Assembly: GCA_003342895.1 (NCBI GenBank)
Contig: PTFA01000038.1
Span: 2,324,590 to 2,388,589, forward strand
Source: Casuarius casuarius
Taxonomy: Eukaryota; Chordata; Aves; Casuariiformes; Casuariidae
DNA length: 64,000 nucleotides
Direction of reading: 5' to 3'
Every line of letters starts with the position of its first letter. Positions within the stretch are counted from its first letter, which is position 1. The notes below the pieces were generated by a model that was not told the origin of the DNA, did not search any database, and saw only the letters and a program-made list of their open reading frames with translations. The position numbers were made by a program, and so were the translations under genes. Positions 1-11,700 of this stretch are shown piece by piece.

Positions 1-2134
1 TAAAGCAGAGCTCATGGTTGCCAGTCTTTGTAGTGCAGCCCAGGGAAAACACAGACAACCATGAGATGCAAAGAGCCTCAGCTACCATTTCAACTGGTTG
101 TGCTCAGTCCTATGCCTTGTTCTTGCCTTTTCAGGTTCCTGCAACCCACACTGCTCCTCGTGCTTCTTCTCCCCATAAGGTTTGTGGTCACTTGAAAACC
201 TATCTAGTTTGGAAAGTCTTTAAGCCATACTTGGCCATCAGGGGCCTTTTCACAGAAGCGTTGCTCATTAGCATTTAAATTAGTAACAGGACACTCCAGT
301 GACTTCCCATGCTCATCTGCAGAGTTTTAGGCGGCAAGCAGAGCAAATACCTCAATGCTTTCTTTTCTTCCAAAAGCCTGGTTTGCAGGTTACTAGTCTC
401 CCAGTAGTCACATATGGTCCCTCAGGGTTTGCCAGGATCAAGTACAACCCAAGTCTTTGCTGTTAGTCAAGAAATCAGCCTGGGTTTGGCTCGACTGGAT
501 CCCCGGCACCCGTTGCACAACTTTTTCTCCTTTTTTTAAACCCACCCAGGCTACCAAGTCCCACCTTTCTCCTCTGCAGTGCTTACGTGGGCACTCAGAT
601 ACTACCGAAGACACTCCCCTGGCTCACAACCAGAGATCTCCTAGGCCCAGTGACCCTAGAGGCAGCTTCTCACAGAGATAGCAAGTCAAGCCAGTAATTC
701 TGGCTTTAACCACAAAGCTTCTCTGCTGCCCTGAGCTGCAGCAAAGCTCACGGCTCCCCACAGGCAGCCCTGAGTCGTGGGTTCAACGTCGGTCTGTTTT
801 GAAGGTAATTAAGCCATTTTGGGCAAAGACTACTCTCATTTTATATGAAATGCAATATGACAAAATTCCCATATTTCTGTACATTCTAGATGGTAAAACA
901 GGCCAGTTTGAGCCACTAGTCAACCCGGAATTTCTCAGCACACGAGTGACCACCAATTCTCTGGCACCGTGGTGAATTAAACTCAAAGGGTAAGAATATT
1001 TAAGAAGTATGCTGCAAAAACAAAACACCCATGCAATTTGTAACCAGTTTTGTACTGGTGAAGGACAAGCGTGCATTTTACCATACCCCAATCGGTGCTT
1101 CCTCAGTCCAGCCCACCGCAGCAGGAAGCAAGCTACGTCCCAGGACCTCAAATCATCCAAGCCTTGCTATTAGAAAACAAAAAACAAATACACTGACTTT
1201 AAAAGCATCTTTCCCAGCGTACACTGGTATTTCGGGAGTTAACAAGCTTCAGGCAAAGAACGAGAAAGAGGCTGAAGCTAGTGTGTGAAAGAGAAGGCAG
1301 GCAGGAAGAAAAGCAACTCTCTAGCCTTTGCAATCACACACTAGCCTTAAGCCCTCCGAAAGGAAGTAGAGACATTCCTAAAATTCTTCAGAGGACGAGA
1401 AGCAAATTGTCAGGCGAATCAGAAGGCAATTTCTCCAGCCTTTCTCTTCCTAATGGCAAATCCCACATGAGCAATTCCAAAAGCCTCTTTTACAATGGAG
1501 TTTTCTCTCAGGTGGCTACAGCACATCCAGAACTTGTCTCGTGTTTACAGAAATGTACCTTTCTCCTTTGGGGCTATTGAAAAAAAGCTGCAGTCAAATG
1601 ACCTGAGGAAGGAATGTAGCACAATCCGATACCATCATGCAATTTCCAGTGATTGTTTCTATTACAATAATGAAAGGCACGGAAAAAACGGCTGCATAAC
1701 TACAGCGATTCTCTAAAGACAAATTATAAAAAGATGCTGAAGAGATATTATGTGAAGAGAAAAAAAAATTAAGTCCCCTTTATTAGCTTTCATCTTGATT
1801 GCATGCACTGACCAGAATATGGATTCCACTTTGAAATAAAAATGTTTCCGAGCAGAGACGTCCCAGAGAGTTGAACCTCTGCCTATTCCAGAGATGGAAA
1901 GCAATGAAAAGATTTTGTGCTCTTGGACAGGCCTACTCCTTCCCTGGTGTTTTTCAATGTTCTCAAACCACAAAAGAAGAATAAAACAACGTGGACCACG
2001 GTGCACACGCAATACGGAGGGAGAACCATTTACCATCACCCACCTCCGAACTTTCTGGACGACACAAGCTCAACAGCTTCACCTCAGGAAACTGGGTGCA
2101 TCCCATTCCAGTTCAGCTTTCTATTTAGATGCCA
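1..2134. other. unique non-coding DNA
   Basis: No convincing coding frame, RNA gene or repeat is visible on either strand. Short frames of 60-125 codons occur in all frames, match nothing I recognise and interrupt one another. From about 1700 to 1880 the DNA becomes AT-rich with TTATAAAAA and ATTAAG words and could hold a weak regulatory block. Confidence 0.6.
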
Positions 2135-2148
2135 GTTCCCATGGCGAC
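2135..2148 (+). promoter_or_regulatory. RFX X-box-like site
   Basis: The 14-mer GTTCCCATGGCGAC matches the palindromic RFX X-box pattern GTHNYYATRRNAAC at all but one position. RFX factors bind such boxes in ciliary and neural gene promoters and enhancers. There is no adjacent gene to assign it to, so occupancy is inference. Confidence 0.35.
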
Positions 2149-4685
2149 TAGGCTCCAATATTTCATAAAACAACAAAAAGTAATATTCTAAGATTCAGTA
2201 CTGGATTCCTAGGTGACTTGCTAACAACAGAAAGGCACAGGGATGTCTACAGCATCCCCCTCTGACGCTATTCCCATGCATTCAGAGGCAGACGCGTGAG
2301 AGCGAGGAGCTGGAGATGCCCTTGTCCGGGCACTCTTGGGGACACCACTAGGATTTAGAGGGATTTATCACCAGAAATGAAACAAGAATCCAAGTGATGA
2401 AGAAAGCTGTGCCTCTGAAACAAAAACAGAAGCATAATTGGCACACTTGATTACACAAGTGTGGTGGTGACAGGAGAAGGTTTGATCCCTGGGATTCATG
2501 TCCCACGTCACACTCAACACTACAAGCCACTCGCGGTGGCCCAGAGTACGAAGCACTGCTCTGCACCAGCGGGAAAATGGGCCACAGTTCTGGATCATTT
2601 TATTCTTAATCCCTACCTCTGCTAATCTGAACACTCCTCTAGCAAGACAAAATTGTCTTTTGTTTATCTCCACGCACACACGTTTTAAGATGACAGAGAT
2701 GCCTGCAGGAACATACACACAGAGTCTGTCTGGCAACTAGACACGGATCAGCAAACTTCAGTCCTGAACACATCTTCTCACTGCTTCCCCATGCTCAGAT
2801 ACACCCCGACGCACATACATGCAAACTACTCCCACCTCACTAATAAAAAGGTGCAGTATGAGACATTATAAGACTGAATAAGCCTTGTTAATCAGCAGGA
2901 ACAGAAATGGAAGACATACCACCAATGACTTCTACTTTTCTCTAAATAGCAACAATAATAATAAAAAAATCCAAAGCAACATGAAAAGTCTCACTCTGAG
3001 AGCAGCCAGTTGAGCAACGCAACCAGTAAGTTAATCACCAGGTTTGAACACATGGGTCTAAGCGCTCTTCAGCCAATTTTCATGAACTTTGGTAACATGT
3101 TGCAGCTATCTGGGAAAAGCAAACAAAGCTTTAGATAACTTTTCAGAGAGTGCAGAACCGTCCACCTGCTTCCAGTGCTTTCACCCGGGCAGGCAGGTTA
3201 ACCCACCTGCTACGTGCAAGGGGACTCAACGCTTCGGGCAGCGCAGCAGCAGCAAGGACAGAAAACTCTCTCCACCTTTACAGCACCTTCCTTTTTAAGG
3301 TCAGAGCGAAGACGGGACTGCAGGAGAGTTTCTGCCCACTACCATGTGGATATTTCCCATTGGTACCACAGCTTGAAAAGTCTGAACAGTGATAAGTACT
3401 CTAGTACAAGATTTGCTTTTTGTAATAAGCTCAGCAAAACATAACCATTTATTCTAGGTATTCTAGGGCCTCCTGTGAGCGCTAAGGCACGCGCTCTCCT
3501 TAATACTGAATTAAAACTGGAGAACAGTATTTTTGATAGATCTACTCCACACTATGGAACACCAATAATGCCACAAGTAACAATGTCTCTCTGCAAACGT
3601 GCCAACAGATTTGTACCCAAACAACCACTTAATTCAGACTCTGCCTTAACGCAAGCCGTGTGAGATTCTGCCTTGGACATGTATAACTACTACATCCACT
3701 ATTCACCCAAGCCTTTCTTCTCCCTGTCCCTCATCCCAAAACGTCCCCATTTTTCTGGATAAGAATCAACATCCACAAAGAAAGCTCTTTCGCACTCACC
3801 CAACACATCTCATCTATGCGCTATGGAATAAATGTTTTTAAGTCAATGTTGTTGGAGAGCAAAGACCTAGCCTACCTCAGAGATGATGCCTGCTTTGTAA
3901 AGGTGAAATAAACGATGTACCAGCAACTGAAGTTGGTGGGATTCATGTTTGAAACAAACACAAGGTGACTCCTCATGCAAGAGGCAGTCAGCGTAGGGAA
4001 CCCTTCCCATACGACGCTGTGAATGCTCAGTATGTACATGAATTCAAGGGGAAATCAGACAGACTCATGGAAAAGCAAGGTTACCCAATACACAGAAAGC
4101 AAACCAGGGCCTCTTGAGGTCGCTGAGCTGAAAACAGCTACAGCCTCATGAAGCTCTAAGAGGAAGCATCACATGCGCTTGCCTGTTCTGACATTCCTCC
4201 CCAGGTACCTTTCGGCCATGGATGGGGACAGGCCACCAGGCTAGAGAGACTTTTGTTCTGGCCCAGTACGGCCATTCTACAGTTCCTCTACTATGTTTCC
4301 TTGAATTTAAAAATTTCCTTTTAAGATATTTCAAATTTTACAAAACCCAAGGAGATACTGATAAAACAGATGCAAAACCTACTGGCTGTAACTCCGGTCT
4401 TGACTGCCATTTGACCTATCCTGACACACAGTGTTTCTTTCAGCGTTTCTATTTGAGGAACCCAACCCCCTTTGAACAACTGCCCTGAGTCCTGAAGTGC
4501 CACTTGGAGCCAACAGCTGTTGGGAGAAGGACTCGATGCCTGCACAGACTCCCTTGCAGCCCTGTGCTCCCCACCGCAGCACGCTGAACCCATCCATGCT
4601 CTCCTTCAGATCAACGCCTGAGACAGCTCCCAGCGGGCACAGTTTTTGCACGAGTTTTCATCTGCTCGCTGGCATTTTCCATCTT
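2149..4685. other. unique non-coding DNA
   Basis: Mixed-composition single-copy DNA. Several frames of 60-120 codons on both strands are chance-like and unrecognised. No simple repeat, CpG cluster or RNA gene stands out. Confidence 0.6.
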
Positions 4686-4815
4686 CACTTTTTTAAGTTT
4701 TATTAAGCAAGGATGCCCCTGCCATACTAAGAGGAAAGCATGCAGTAGTAATTATTCATTAACAGCACATCATAAGTGACCTTTACACTGAAGCAGAGTA
4801 AGCCATCCATGCTCA
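4686..4815. promoter_or_regulatory. AT-rich enhancer-like block
   Basis: A short AT-rich stretch contains TAATTATTCATTAA, a run of overlapping homeodomain cores, followed by AAGTGACCTTTAC, which holds a nuclear-receptor half site (TGACCTT). The combination resembles conserved regulatory elements, but conservation was not measured. Confidence 0.25.
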
Positions 4816-5355
4816 CCCAGCTACACTCTGACAGAAGATGCAAGCCAAGAGTTTCAAAAGGGAGTAAAGATTTTCATGTAGGGTAGCCAGTCTAAGCCAT
4901 CTTAAAAAGGTACTTGATTCTCGAGGGGAAAGGAAAATAAAAAAAGGTTTAAGGTGTCTCAAATTAAGCATCCACAAACCACTACATGGTTTTGAAAATC
5001 TAAGGCACAGACAAGAAATCATCACAGTACTCAATCCAAGCTGGTGTCTTACAATCACCTTTGATCTTGGCAAATCAAGGAATTAACATGTTGTCTTTCT
5101 CACCATAAAAGGTATGTTTCTACCATGGGATAACTAACGGAGATTAGCTACCCCACTGTGAAATCTAAAAGATACTGACGTTTCTACTGGAAAGCAGCTA
5201 TAGGAATTGCAGCAAAAGCGAGGGCAGACTTACAACCCTTGCAGCAAGAACTTGCTTACAACGGGCTTTTCTAGTGGGTAACGACCACGCGTTAGTTATG
5301 CTGATGTAAACCACGTGGCTCTAGTGAAAATTTATCTCCTGTCCCTCTGCCACCG

Positions 5356-5371
5356 TTTTTTTTTTTTTTTT
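5356..5371 (+). repeat. T16 homopolymer
   Basis: Sixteen consecutive T. No target-site duplication or SINE body flanks it, so it is read as a homopolymer and not as a retroposon tail. Confidence 0.9.
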
Positions 5372-5476
5372 GAAGGAAATAATTATGCTGTTTCATTCTC
5401 AGAAGAGGACTGTTCCCTCCCAGTTACAGCACCCTACATGCACGTGATCAAAACAGAGCCAAGAGGAAGACACGCT

Positions 5477-5490
5477 CACACACACACACA
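5477..5490 (+). repeat. (CA)7 microsatellite
   Basis: Seven CA dinucleotide units running into an A tract. Likely polymorphic. Confidence 0.9.
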
Positions 5491-5689
5491 AAAAGTCCAG
5501 GTACTAGATCATCCGTGAAGTAAAAATAATACGTGTACATCAGTTTACATTGTACAATTAGAATTTCAAAAGCAAAGAGTGCAGGGAAGTTTCTTTTTTG
5601 AAGACAGCCAGTAACACTTTGCAAGGATTGCTGACTCAAGCCCTTGATCTGGCTGTTTAGCTGATGCCTGGAAAACAGCCCAAGCTATG

Positions 5690-6280
5690 TTTATTCTTTA
5701 GACAAAGTCCAGCTAAAAATGCATGCAGGCTTAAACAATTTGTGTAACAATGACCTCAAAACCACCAATACAATATTGCATTACACGCAAGTTTCCCAAC
5801 AGCGGAAGCGTCGGCAGAGCTGGGCTTTACCAGCTGATCCCCAGCTATCCCCTGCTGCTGTAAACCAGCGCGGGCTCCCGACACGGCTTACTCGTCTTTA
5901 TGCTACTCTTGGAAGTGATACTACACTTTTTCATTGCCATTTGCATTTCATAACCGAGTCAGGAGGAATATTTGACTCAGTGTCAGCGGATCCAACACTT
6001 TCCATGCTACCTGATCAGCAAAAGCTCAACGTAAAGCACCATGAAAGGGCTGCAGATCACCGCTGGGGAGCTACACATCTCACACGCAGGCTCGTCGCTT
6101 TATAGCCACCACCTCGCTATATGCGGCCCCTTCTCCTCCCTCATGCAGCAGCCAATGCATTAGACCGGCTTTGCTCAAATGGTGAACGCTATCTTCGGTG
6201 TGATGGCAGGACTTCATATATTAGTACGAGCTAGCTCCTCTTACTTAGGATTTGTGAGCTGTTCCAAGCAGCAAAATCCT
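5690..6280. promoter_or_regulatory. enhancer-like block upstream of a CpG island
   Basis: Dense in known binding words: a perfect octamer ATTTGCAT at 5939-5946 (POU factors), a perfect AP-1 site TGACTCA at 5973-5979 inside a MAF-like context, and ATTGCATTAC near 5775 (C/EBP-like). It directly precedes the CpG island at 6410. The sites are visible; enhancer function is inference. Confidence 0.3.
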
Positions 6281-6409
6281 TTATGTGTTTTTTTTCCCTC
6301 CTCTCTACAGACCAAGACCTAGGCAGATGTATTTTTATTATTTTTAACACCACAGAACCAAGGCTGCGAGCAGAGCCCTGACATAAGATACTATCTTTAA
6401 CCCCGCTCG

Positions 6410-6970
6410 CACCGACATCACTTACTGGAGCCAGCCTCGCTCACGCACTCGCCGTCTCCCGCCCCGGCGCTGGCCCTAATCCCTCACCGCTCCAATGCCA
6501 CCACGCTGGGGCCGCGCGAGACAGGGGTGATAAACTAGGCAGAGCACCCGGCTCGTCCGTTTAACCCTCTCTCTTCCTTGGAGAGCCCCCGACGGCCGCT
6601 CCGGTTTGGCCCTGGCGTTAAGGGAGGGCTGGGACAGCAGCGGCAATCGCATCCCTTCGAGACACCCGGCACGGAGCCGGGTCAGCTCCGAGCTTCTGGC
6701 AAGCGGAGACCTGCAGCCACGAGGAGCCCTCCATCCATCTTAAAAACAGCCTAAAATAGGGCGCTGCCGGGCGACGGCATCCTCGAGCAGGCGGCACGAC
6801 CCTTTGCCGAGATGCTTAAGCCTTTGGCAGCTCCCTTTTCAAAGCGGTCGCACGGGCGTTCGCTCCCACCCAGCCGCCCGCGCGCTGCAGCCCATCCCTT
6901 GCCTCCGGCGCGGAGCCGCTGCATGTTCGTGCAGCAAGTTTCTTTCGCGAGAGCCCTGCAACACGGATTA
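6410..6970. promoter_or_regulatory. CpG island
   Basis: A GC-rich stretch with frequent CG dinucleotides, standing out sharply from AT-rich flanks on both sides. Such islands mark promoters or polycomb-bound developmental elements in vertebrates. No open frame or transcript signal identifies a gene. The 64-codon plus frame at 6804-6998 is unrecognised. An A/T core, CCTAAAATAGG at 6750, resembles SRF or MEF2 sites but has the wrong spacing for both. Confidence 0.7.
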
Positions 6971-7350
6971 TAACACCGTTATCTCGCTCCCGCTATAAAA
7001 TAAAAATATACTTTTTTTAAGCAAGGATATCAAAGAGCACAGGATGCAGCACAGTGAGTCATGCAGCCGGCAAACTATAAAATTGCCCGCGTAGGGCATT
7101 CGGCAGCTCTTCCTATAATTAGTCCTTCAAAACGCTAGAGGGGAAAGTAGCAAATTCAAAGAGGTTCCACTTCCCAATTATTCACATATTTCCAAATCAA
7201 ATGGTTGTCTGTCAGAGAGCAACATGCCATTGCCCTAGGACATCAAAATGCAAACGGAAAAAGTCTCTCCAGGAACAGGATTTGCTTTCATTACATTTAT
7301 ATCACCTAATTCATTTTAAGATTATATATAATTAGTCTCTCTCGCCATTC
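6970..7350. promoter_or_regulatory. AT-rich enhancer-like block adjoining the CpG island
   Basis: Begins with two TATA-like words, CTATAAAATAAA near 6993 and CTATAAAATTG near 7074. It continues with GTGAGTCATGC (AP-1-like), CTATAATTAGTCC and CCCAATTATTCAC (homeodomain cores). The sudden switch from CpG island to AT-rich site clusters is typical of conserved regulatory neighbourhoods. Conservation is untested. Confidence 0.3.
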
Positions 7351-7729
7351 TTTCTCCCTTCCCCCCTCCCAATTCAATATTCTCTCCCAAGCAATTTCCA
7401 AACATACCACACATGCCAATGCGTCTTTTAAGACGGCATTCTCTTGTCTTTCAAACAAAATAGGGAATTTTAGGGCTTTTTTTAACATTTCCTTTCTTCT
7501 TTTGAATTGCCAAATCTTTAGGATGCACGCTAGTGCCAACCTGCTTCCACAAATTTTTTTTCTTTTTCCTTTTTTTTTTTTTTTTTTTTCATTTGCCTTC
7601 TGACCGCCTGAAATTTCAGGCTGCGCTCCCGAACGTTTTAAAGCGCTTTTCCACTGCCGTCAGACCCACAGGCTACTTAGGTGTCTCCACTTTCATTTTA
7701 AACCCCCTCGATCCCAGCGGCTGAAGCTT
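7351..7729. other. T-rich unique DNA
   Basis: Pyrimidine-leaning non-coding DNA with a T20 run at 7570-7589 preceded by other T tracts. Nothing else is recognised. Confidence 0.6.
7570..7589 (+). repeat. T20 homopolymer
   Basis: Twenty consecutive T, followed by ordinary sequence. No flanking retroposon body is seen. Confidence 0.9.
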
Positions 7730-8340
7730 TACCGAAACGCAGCCCCCGAACCCTCTGCAACGCTCCCGGTGCGTGTCGGCCTTTCGCCCGCACGCTGTGG
7801 TTTTAGGCAGCGAGCAGATACCTACGGTCCAAGCTGCAGAGCTGAGAGCTCACGGGAGCTAATGTAAAGTCGGGTATTAACGCTCTGCATGGCGTGGATC
7901 AGGTTCGCTCTGCCATCGTCCTTGGGCTACCCTGGTTTAGACGGGATCACATTGATTCCCTCCCTTTCAAGCTTCCAGATCGGAGAAAACGAATAGCAGC
8001 GGAGAGCTGCCTGAGCAGCCCGGCCGCGGCAGAACGTAGGTTCAACCAAGCCGGTAACCCTGCCGTAAGGCTTAACGCGAGCCGGCACCGCAGAGCCTGG
8101 ACCGCTTTCCCATCGACTCACTGTTACAGCATCTTTTCCTCGAATTAGAGCAGAGTGAGCTCCACATCCTGAAAAAGACTTTCAGCAACGTATAAGGAGG
8201 CTCCTGAGACAGGCGAGTTATTTCTGACCAGCGACGAGTACAAAGGAATTGTGTCATTACTGTTCATTTTAATGGGGAAGGGAGAGGACCTTTCCTCACC
8301 GGGGAGAGGTGGAGAGTCTGCATCTGCTGGCTGCTCCACT
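7730..8340. promoter_or_regulatory. CpG-enriched stretch
   Basis: CG dinucleotides are commoner than in surrounding DNA, but the stretch is not as GC-rich as the island at 6410. Overlapping frames on both strands (for example 7894-8148 plus and 8145-8339 minus) match nothing known. It may be an outer shoulder of the 6.4 kb regulatory region. Confidence 0.4.
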
Positions 8341-9118
8341 CCAAGTTTCTGCTAATACTTCCGTGAATTTTTAAGGGAGAGTTGCACTAATTACTAATCT
8401 TTTTTAGACGATATGGGAGCGAGGATGGGATGAAAGGCAAGGATTTATGTTAGATGCAAAACAGCATGGTATCAAATACAAGGAAGAGCCATGGTGTAAC
8501 TTGGTGCTGGGGACATGAAGACGTTATCCTCAAGGTCGGACCACGGAAGTCCCATGTTTATGCTAATCACTAGGGCTGAACTGATGCTCATCTTGGGTCT
8601 TTTTCATCCAATTCACATTTTTTCCCACCAATTTCCATTTCAGAACCGAGTTAGCATTATAAGTCCAAGCCAGGTCTACTCAAACGGTGGGCTGCAATTG
8701 GGATCTGGATCAGAGACATGATGTACTTCCTGCAGGAAAATATATCCCTGGGAGCAGGAGCAGCACACCACTGCCCGCCCATCCATGCTACCCAGTGGAT
8801 TTTGCTAAGATTAAATGCACTATTCACCTATGGTAAGGAGGCGTCACAGAAGTGACCATCCTCAGCATCCCAGGAGTCCACAGAACTTTGTTGTTTCGCT
8901 GCCACCACCCAGAGCTTCAACTGCAGCAGGTCGCCATACCCATCTTTCCTCCAATTTTCCCTTTATAGTATTGCATTTTTATTTCCATCTTTCGCAGCTC
9001 TGCTAATTCCCCACCACCAGCTCTTCCTCGAGTTCTCTGAGCCCTTGGAGAAACTGCAGTCATCCACTTTGTGGGGAGCAAAGCCAGGAGAACTTTTCTA
9101 AAGTAATGGAGGGGCTCA

Positions 9119-9120
<2 letters not shown>
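8341..9120. other. unique non-coding DNA
   Basis: Single-copy DNA of average composition, ending in the poly-T tract that borders the first gap. Nothing recognisable is seen. Confidence 0.55.
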
Positions 9121-9156
<36 letters not shown>

Positions 9157-9278
9157 NNNNNNNNNNNNNNNNNNNNNNNNNNNNNNNNNNNNNNNNNNNN
9201 NNNNNNNNNNNNNNNNNNNNNNNNNNNNNNNNNNNNNNNNNNNNNNNNNNNNNNNNNNNNNNNNNNTTTTTTTTTTTT
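9121..9278. other. assembly gap inside a poly-T tract
   Basis: T36 (9121-9156), then N (9157-9266), then T12 (9267-9278). The gap sits inside a homopolymer, so the true length is unknown and the 110 N may be a placeholder. The frames that span it are artefacts. Confidence 0.97.
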
Positions 9279-9700
9279 AAAGCAACAAAACAAGGAAACA
9301 ACCTTTTAGAGCTTCTTCCAATTTGCAGAAGCAATTTCTGCAAAAGCACAAAGCAAACTTTCAGCTAATTCCCGCAGCCCCCAGGGCCACGGGCCGCCCC
9401 TGTGATCGCGGGAGCAGGTGCTTGGCTTGATGCTGTTTAGCACCTGTGCACGGCTCCTCCCTACAGAGCTCAAGAAAAACACCGTAGCTCTTAACTCTGA
9501 TAACCCATGTGCCTTAAGTAGCCTGAGGTGAAGCCACGTGCTCGTTTTGTCACCAGATAAACCAGGTAAAGTCAACCGCAAAGGAAGGAGCCGGCTGGGC
9601 TGGACTAAAATAGGGAGCAGCACGAGCGAGCAGGATTGTCTGGATGTATAAATAGCCGGGGCAGAAAAGCATCACCATCCCTGAATGCAGTGCAAGATTG
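9279..9700 (+). promoter_or_regulatory. possible TATA promoter, unassigned
   Basis: A canonical TATA box, TATAAATAG, lies at 9647-9655 in a GC-rich setting (followed by CCGGGG). About 40 bases upstream is the A/T core CTAAAATAG (9605-9613), which is one base short of a MEF2 site. Any start site would fall near 9675-9685. No recognised transcript or protein follows. The rest of the interval is unique DNA. Confidence 0.25.
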
Positions 9701-9714
9701 AGCATGAGAAGAAA

Positions 9715-9742
9715 GGGGGGGAAAAAAGGGGGGGAAAAAAGG
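9715..9742 (+). repeat. (G7A6)2 purine tract
   Basis: Two perfect units of seven G and six A, then GG, within a longer purine-only stretch. It is capable of triplex or G-stacked structure and prone to sequencing error. Confidence 0.9.
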
Positions 9743-9779
9743 CAAATAAATGCAGGAAGAAAAAAAGAGCATTATTTAT

Positions 9780-10130
9780 CCCAGAAAGGGAACGGTGGCA
9801 CCTCTCTGCTAGGAGTTAAAGCAGCCCCTTGTCGGATCCCTAGTGGCTGCGGTCCCTCCTCCTTGCTTAGCAACAGCCGCGCTCGGTGTCCCCACCACCG
9901 GTGCCACCCCCGGCTTTTGTCCGCCGCACAACACCGCAGCCCCCTCGACCTGGCCTCAACTGCCGAGGAACTGCTCTCCCTACCCCAAAATCCGGACGAC
10001 CCGGTCCCAGAGGAGCGTTTCTGGCTCAGCATGTCCGGGGCAGCGCTGGGAGAGAGGAGGGATGCTGGAGAGGGTGGGGATGCTTTGGTCAGGCAGCGCT
10101 TGCCAGCACACGTTAAAAGGGAAAAATGCA
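9780..10130. promoter_or_regulatory. CpG-enriched stretch
   Basis: GC-rich with many CG dinucleotides just downstream of the TATA-like element at 9647. Frames on both strands (9698-10162 plus, 9772-10032 minus) overlap and are unrecognised, with composition set by GC content. It could be the body of a promoter. Confidence 0.4.
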
Positions 10131-10729
10131 GTGCCTGCTTATACCCACCATATTTTTTTTAAACAAACAAACAGGAAAAAAAATAATGAGTTCCTAGAAC
10201 TGCCCTTAAAATTTAGCCGTTGCCTCTCATCACCTCGCCCGGTGCTAACTTGGAGCTCACCTCTGCTCCTGCAGAGATCCCTCGCACTGGGCTAACTTGG
10301 AGCAAGCCTCGCTTGAACATGCGGGAAAATGGTGGTTTGCAGGCAATTTTGAGCACGTGGATCCATCTGGCCGTCTACAGGACGATCAGAATCGGCGGCA
10401 AGGCTCTGTTTCCTAAAGTCAAGCGTTTTTGCTACTTTGACATTAGATCTGCTCGTACGCTGCACTGCAATTTTCTAGCATGGAAAAGCAGCATCTTTCC
10501 AGCTCAAAGACAAGAGGTTTGCAAGCTGCTCGTCCTCGACTGGGAAGTAAACGTGGGCTCAGCCCTCGCTCCTGGCTGACGCTCAGGTACGACAGACATA
10601 TCAGCTGCAAAGGCTTTTCCACATCATGAGTTCCCTCCTAAAATCACACCACACCACTGCCGGTTGCAATTGGTTTGTGGCTTGTCTACACCCGGAGCCA
10701 GGCCACGCTGGCACATTTACTTCCGAATA
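10131..10729. other. unique non-coding DNA
   Basis: No recognisable element. A 119-codon plus frame (10220-10579) does not resemble a known protein and begins in unremarkable sequence. Confidence 0.5.
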
Positions 10730-10990
10730 TCCGAAACGGAGCACGCTCCCCCTGGAATAATCCCATTTTGTTCCAATTTAGCCTCGCTCGTATTGGAAGC
10801 AGACAAATTACACTGAAATTAAAACAAATTAAAAATTAATCTCAATCCCAGATTAGGGATATCTGCACACACGCAGCCATTTAGGAGTAGCTATTTCACT
10901 TTACATTTGCACGGATTTCATTTAAATGGCACAACCAGGCAAATTTTGAGCAGCCGCAGCGCTCGCGAGGAGGGAAGCTAAGGAATTTCT
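10730..10990. promoter_or_regulatory. enhancer-like block with OTX/PITX and homeodomain sites
   Basis: Contains TAATCCC at 10758-10764 (OTX/PITX bicoid-class site), then ACAAATTAAAAATTAATC and AGATTAGGGATATC, and ends in a small CpG-rich tail. The arrangement of bicoid-class and paired-homeodomain words resembles head or limb enhancers. This is inference from motifs only. Confidence 0.3.
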
Positions 10991-11700
10991 GCAAATCACT
11001 CCTTTTTGGGGGAAACTAGTAACACTTTAAACCAGGTAGGCAAACAAGGGCTACATTAAGCCAGGGCATTACAACAGCAGTCCAAAGAGCTCGGCCAAGC
11101 GCCGCATCCAAAGAGCTCCTGGCCACAGCACAGAAGGCAGCTTTCCACCCCCGAAGAAAACTCTCACGTGGCTCCAGGCACAGGCGGGGATTTAAGTCCT
11201 GAAGGACAAAGTTGCCTGCGTCCCCCACAGGGCAGCAAAGTCTCTTAAGGCCTTGCCTCTGCGGCGGTGCCGGGGTGCGGGACGCTGTTTGCTTCCTCCC
11301 ATGGGCGCAGATCGCTGAGGGTCTTCCTCCCATCGCCTTGGCCGTGCGATGGGCAGGGGGGCGAGAGCACAGGAAGAGGTGCAATTGGAGGGCCGAGCTT
11401 TTCTCTTGCGACTCACACCACCTTTGGGTCACTAGGTTTGAGCGTGCAAGGACTGCGTGCTTATGTCTACCCATCGTGCCCAGTGCTTTGGTGCCAAGGC
11501 TTCTTGGTTGCATCCGTCTTCCCTCAAATCCTCGCTCCGTCCCCTTCTGCAGGGCACCTGCTCATGAAGCAGGAGAGTTCCCGGTGCAAACCACAAAGCC
11601 TCTCCTCCGAGTTTATCCTCACAGAAAATCCCACTCAGACCTACGGGACAACCTCCTTGCCTTTCTGTCCTGCAACTGAAGACTGAGCCAAAGCTGCATT
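10991..11700. other. moderately GC-rich non-coding DNA
   Basis: Overlapping frames of 139-165 codons on both strands (11016-11513 minus, 11212-11679 and 11267-11686 plus) reflect few stop codons in GC-richer DNA. None is recognised and they contradict one another. Confidence 0.5.

Larger units (their letters stand above)
4816..5689. other. unique DNA with two small simple repeats
   Basis: Unrecognised non-coding DNA. It contains a T16 run at 5356-5371 and a (CA)7 tract at 5477-5490. The words around 5290-5315 include ACGCGT and the E-box CACGTG. No gene is seen. Confidence 0.55.

Noticed and set aside
6750..6760. CCTAAAATAGG as an SRF or MEF2 site
   Set aside because: The A/T core is one base too long for a CArG box and one too short for MEF2.
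9060..9349. Open frames spanning the first N block
   Set aside because: They exist only because N does not create stop codons and poly-T reads through as phenylalanine or lysine.
9605..9613. CTAAAATAG as a perfect MEF2 site
   Set aside because: One base short of YTAWWWWTAR. Kept only as context for the TATA box.
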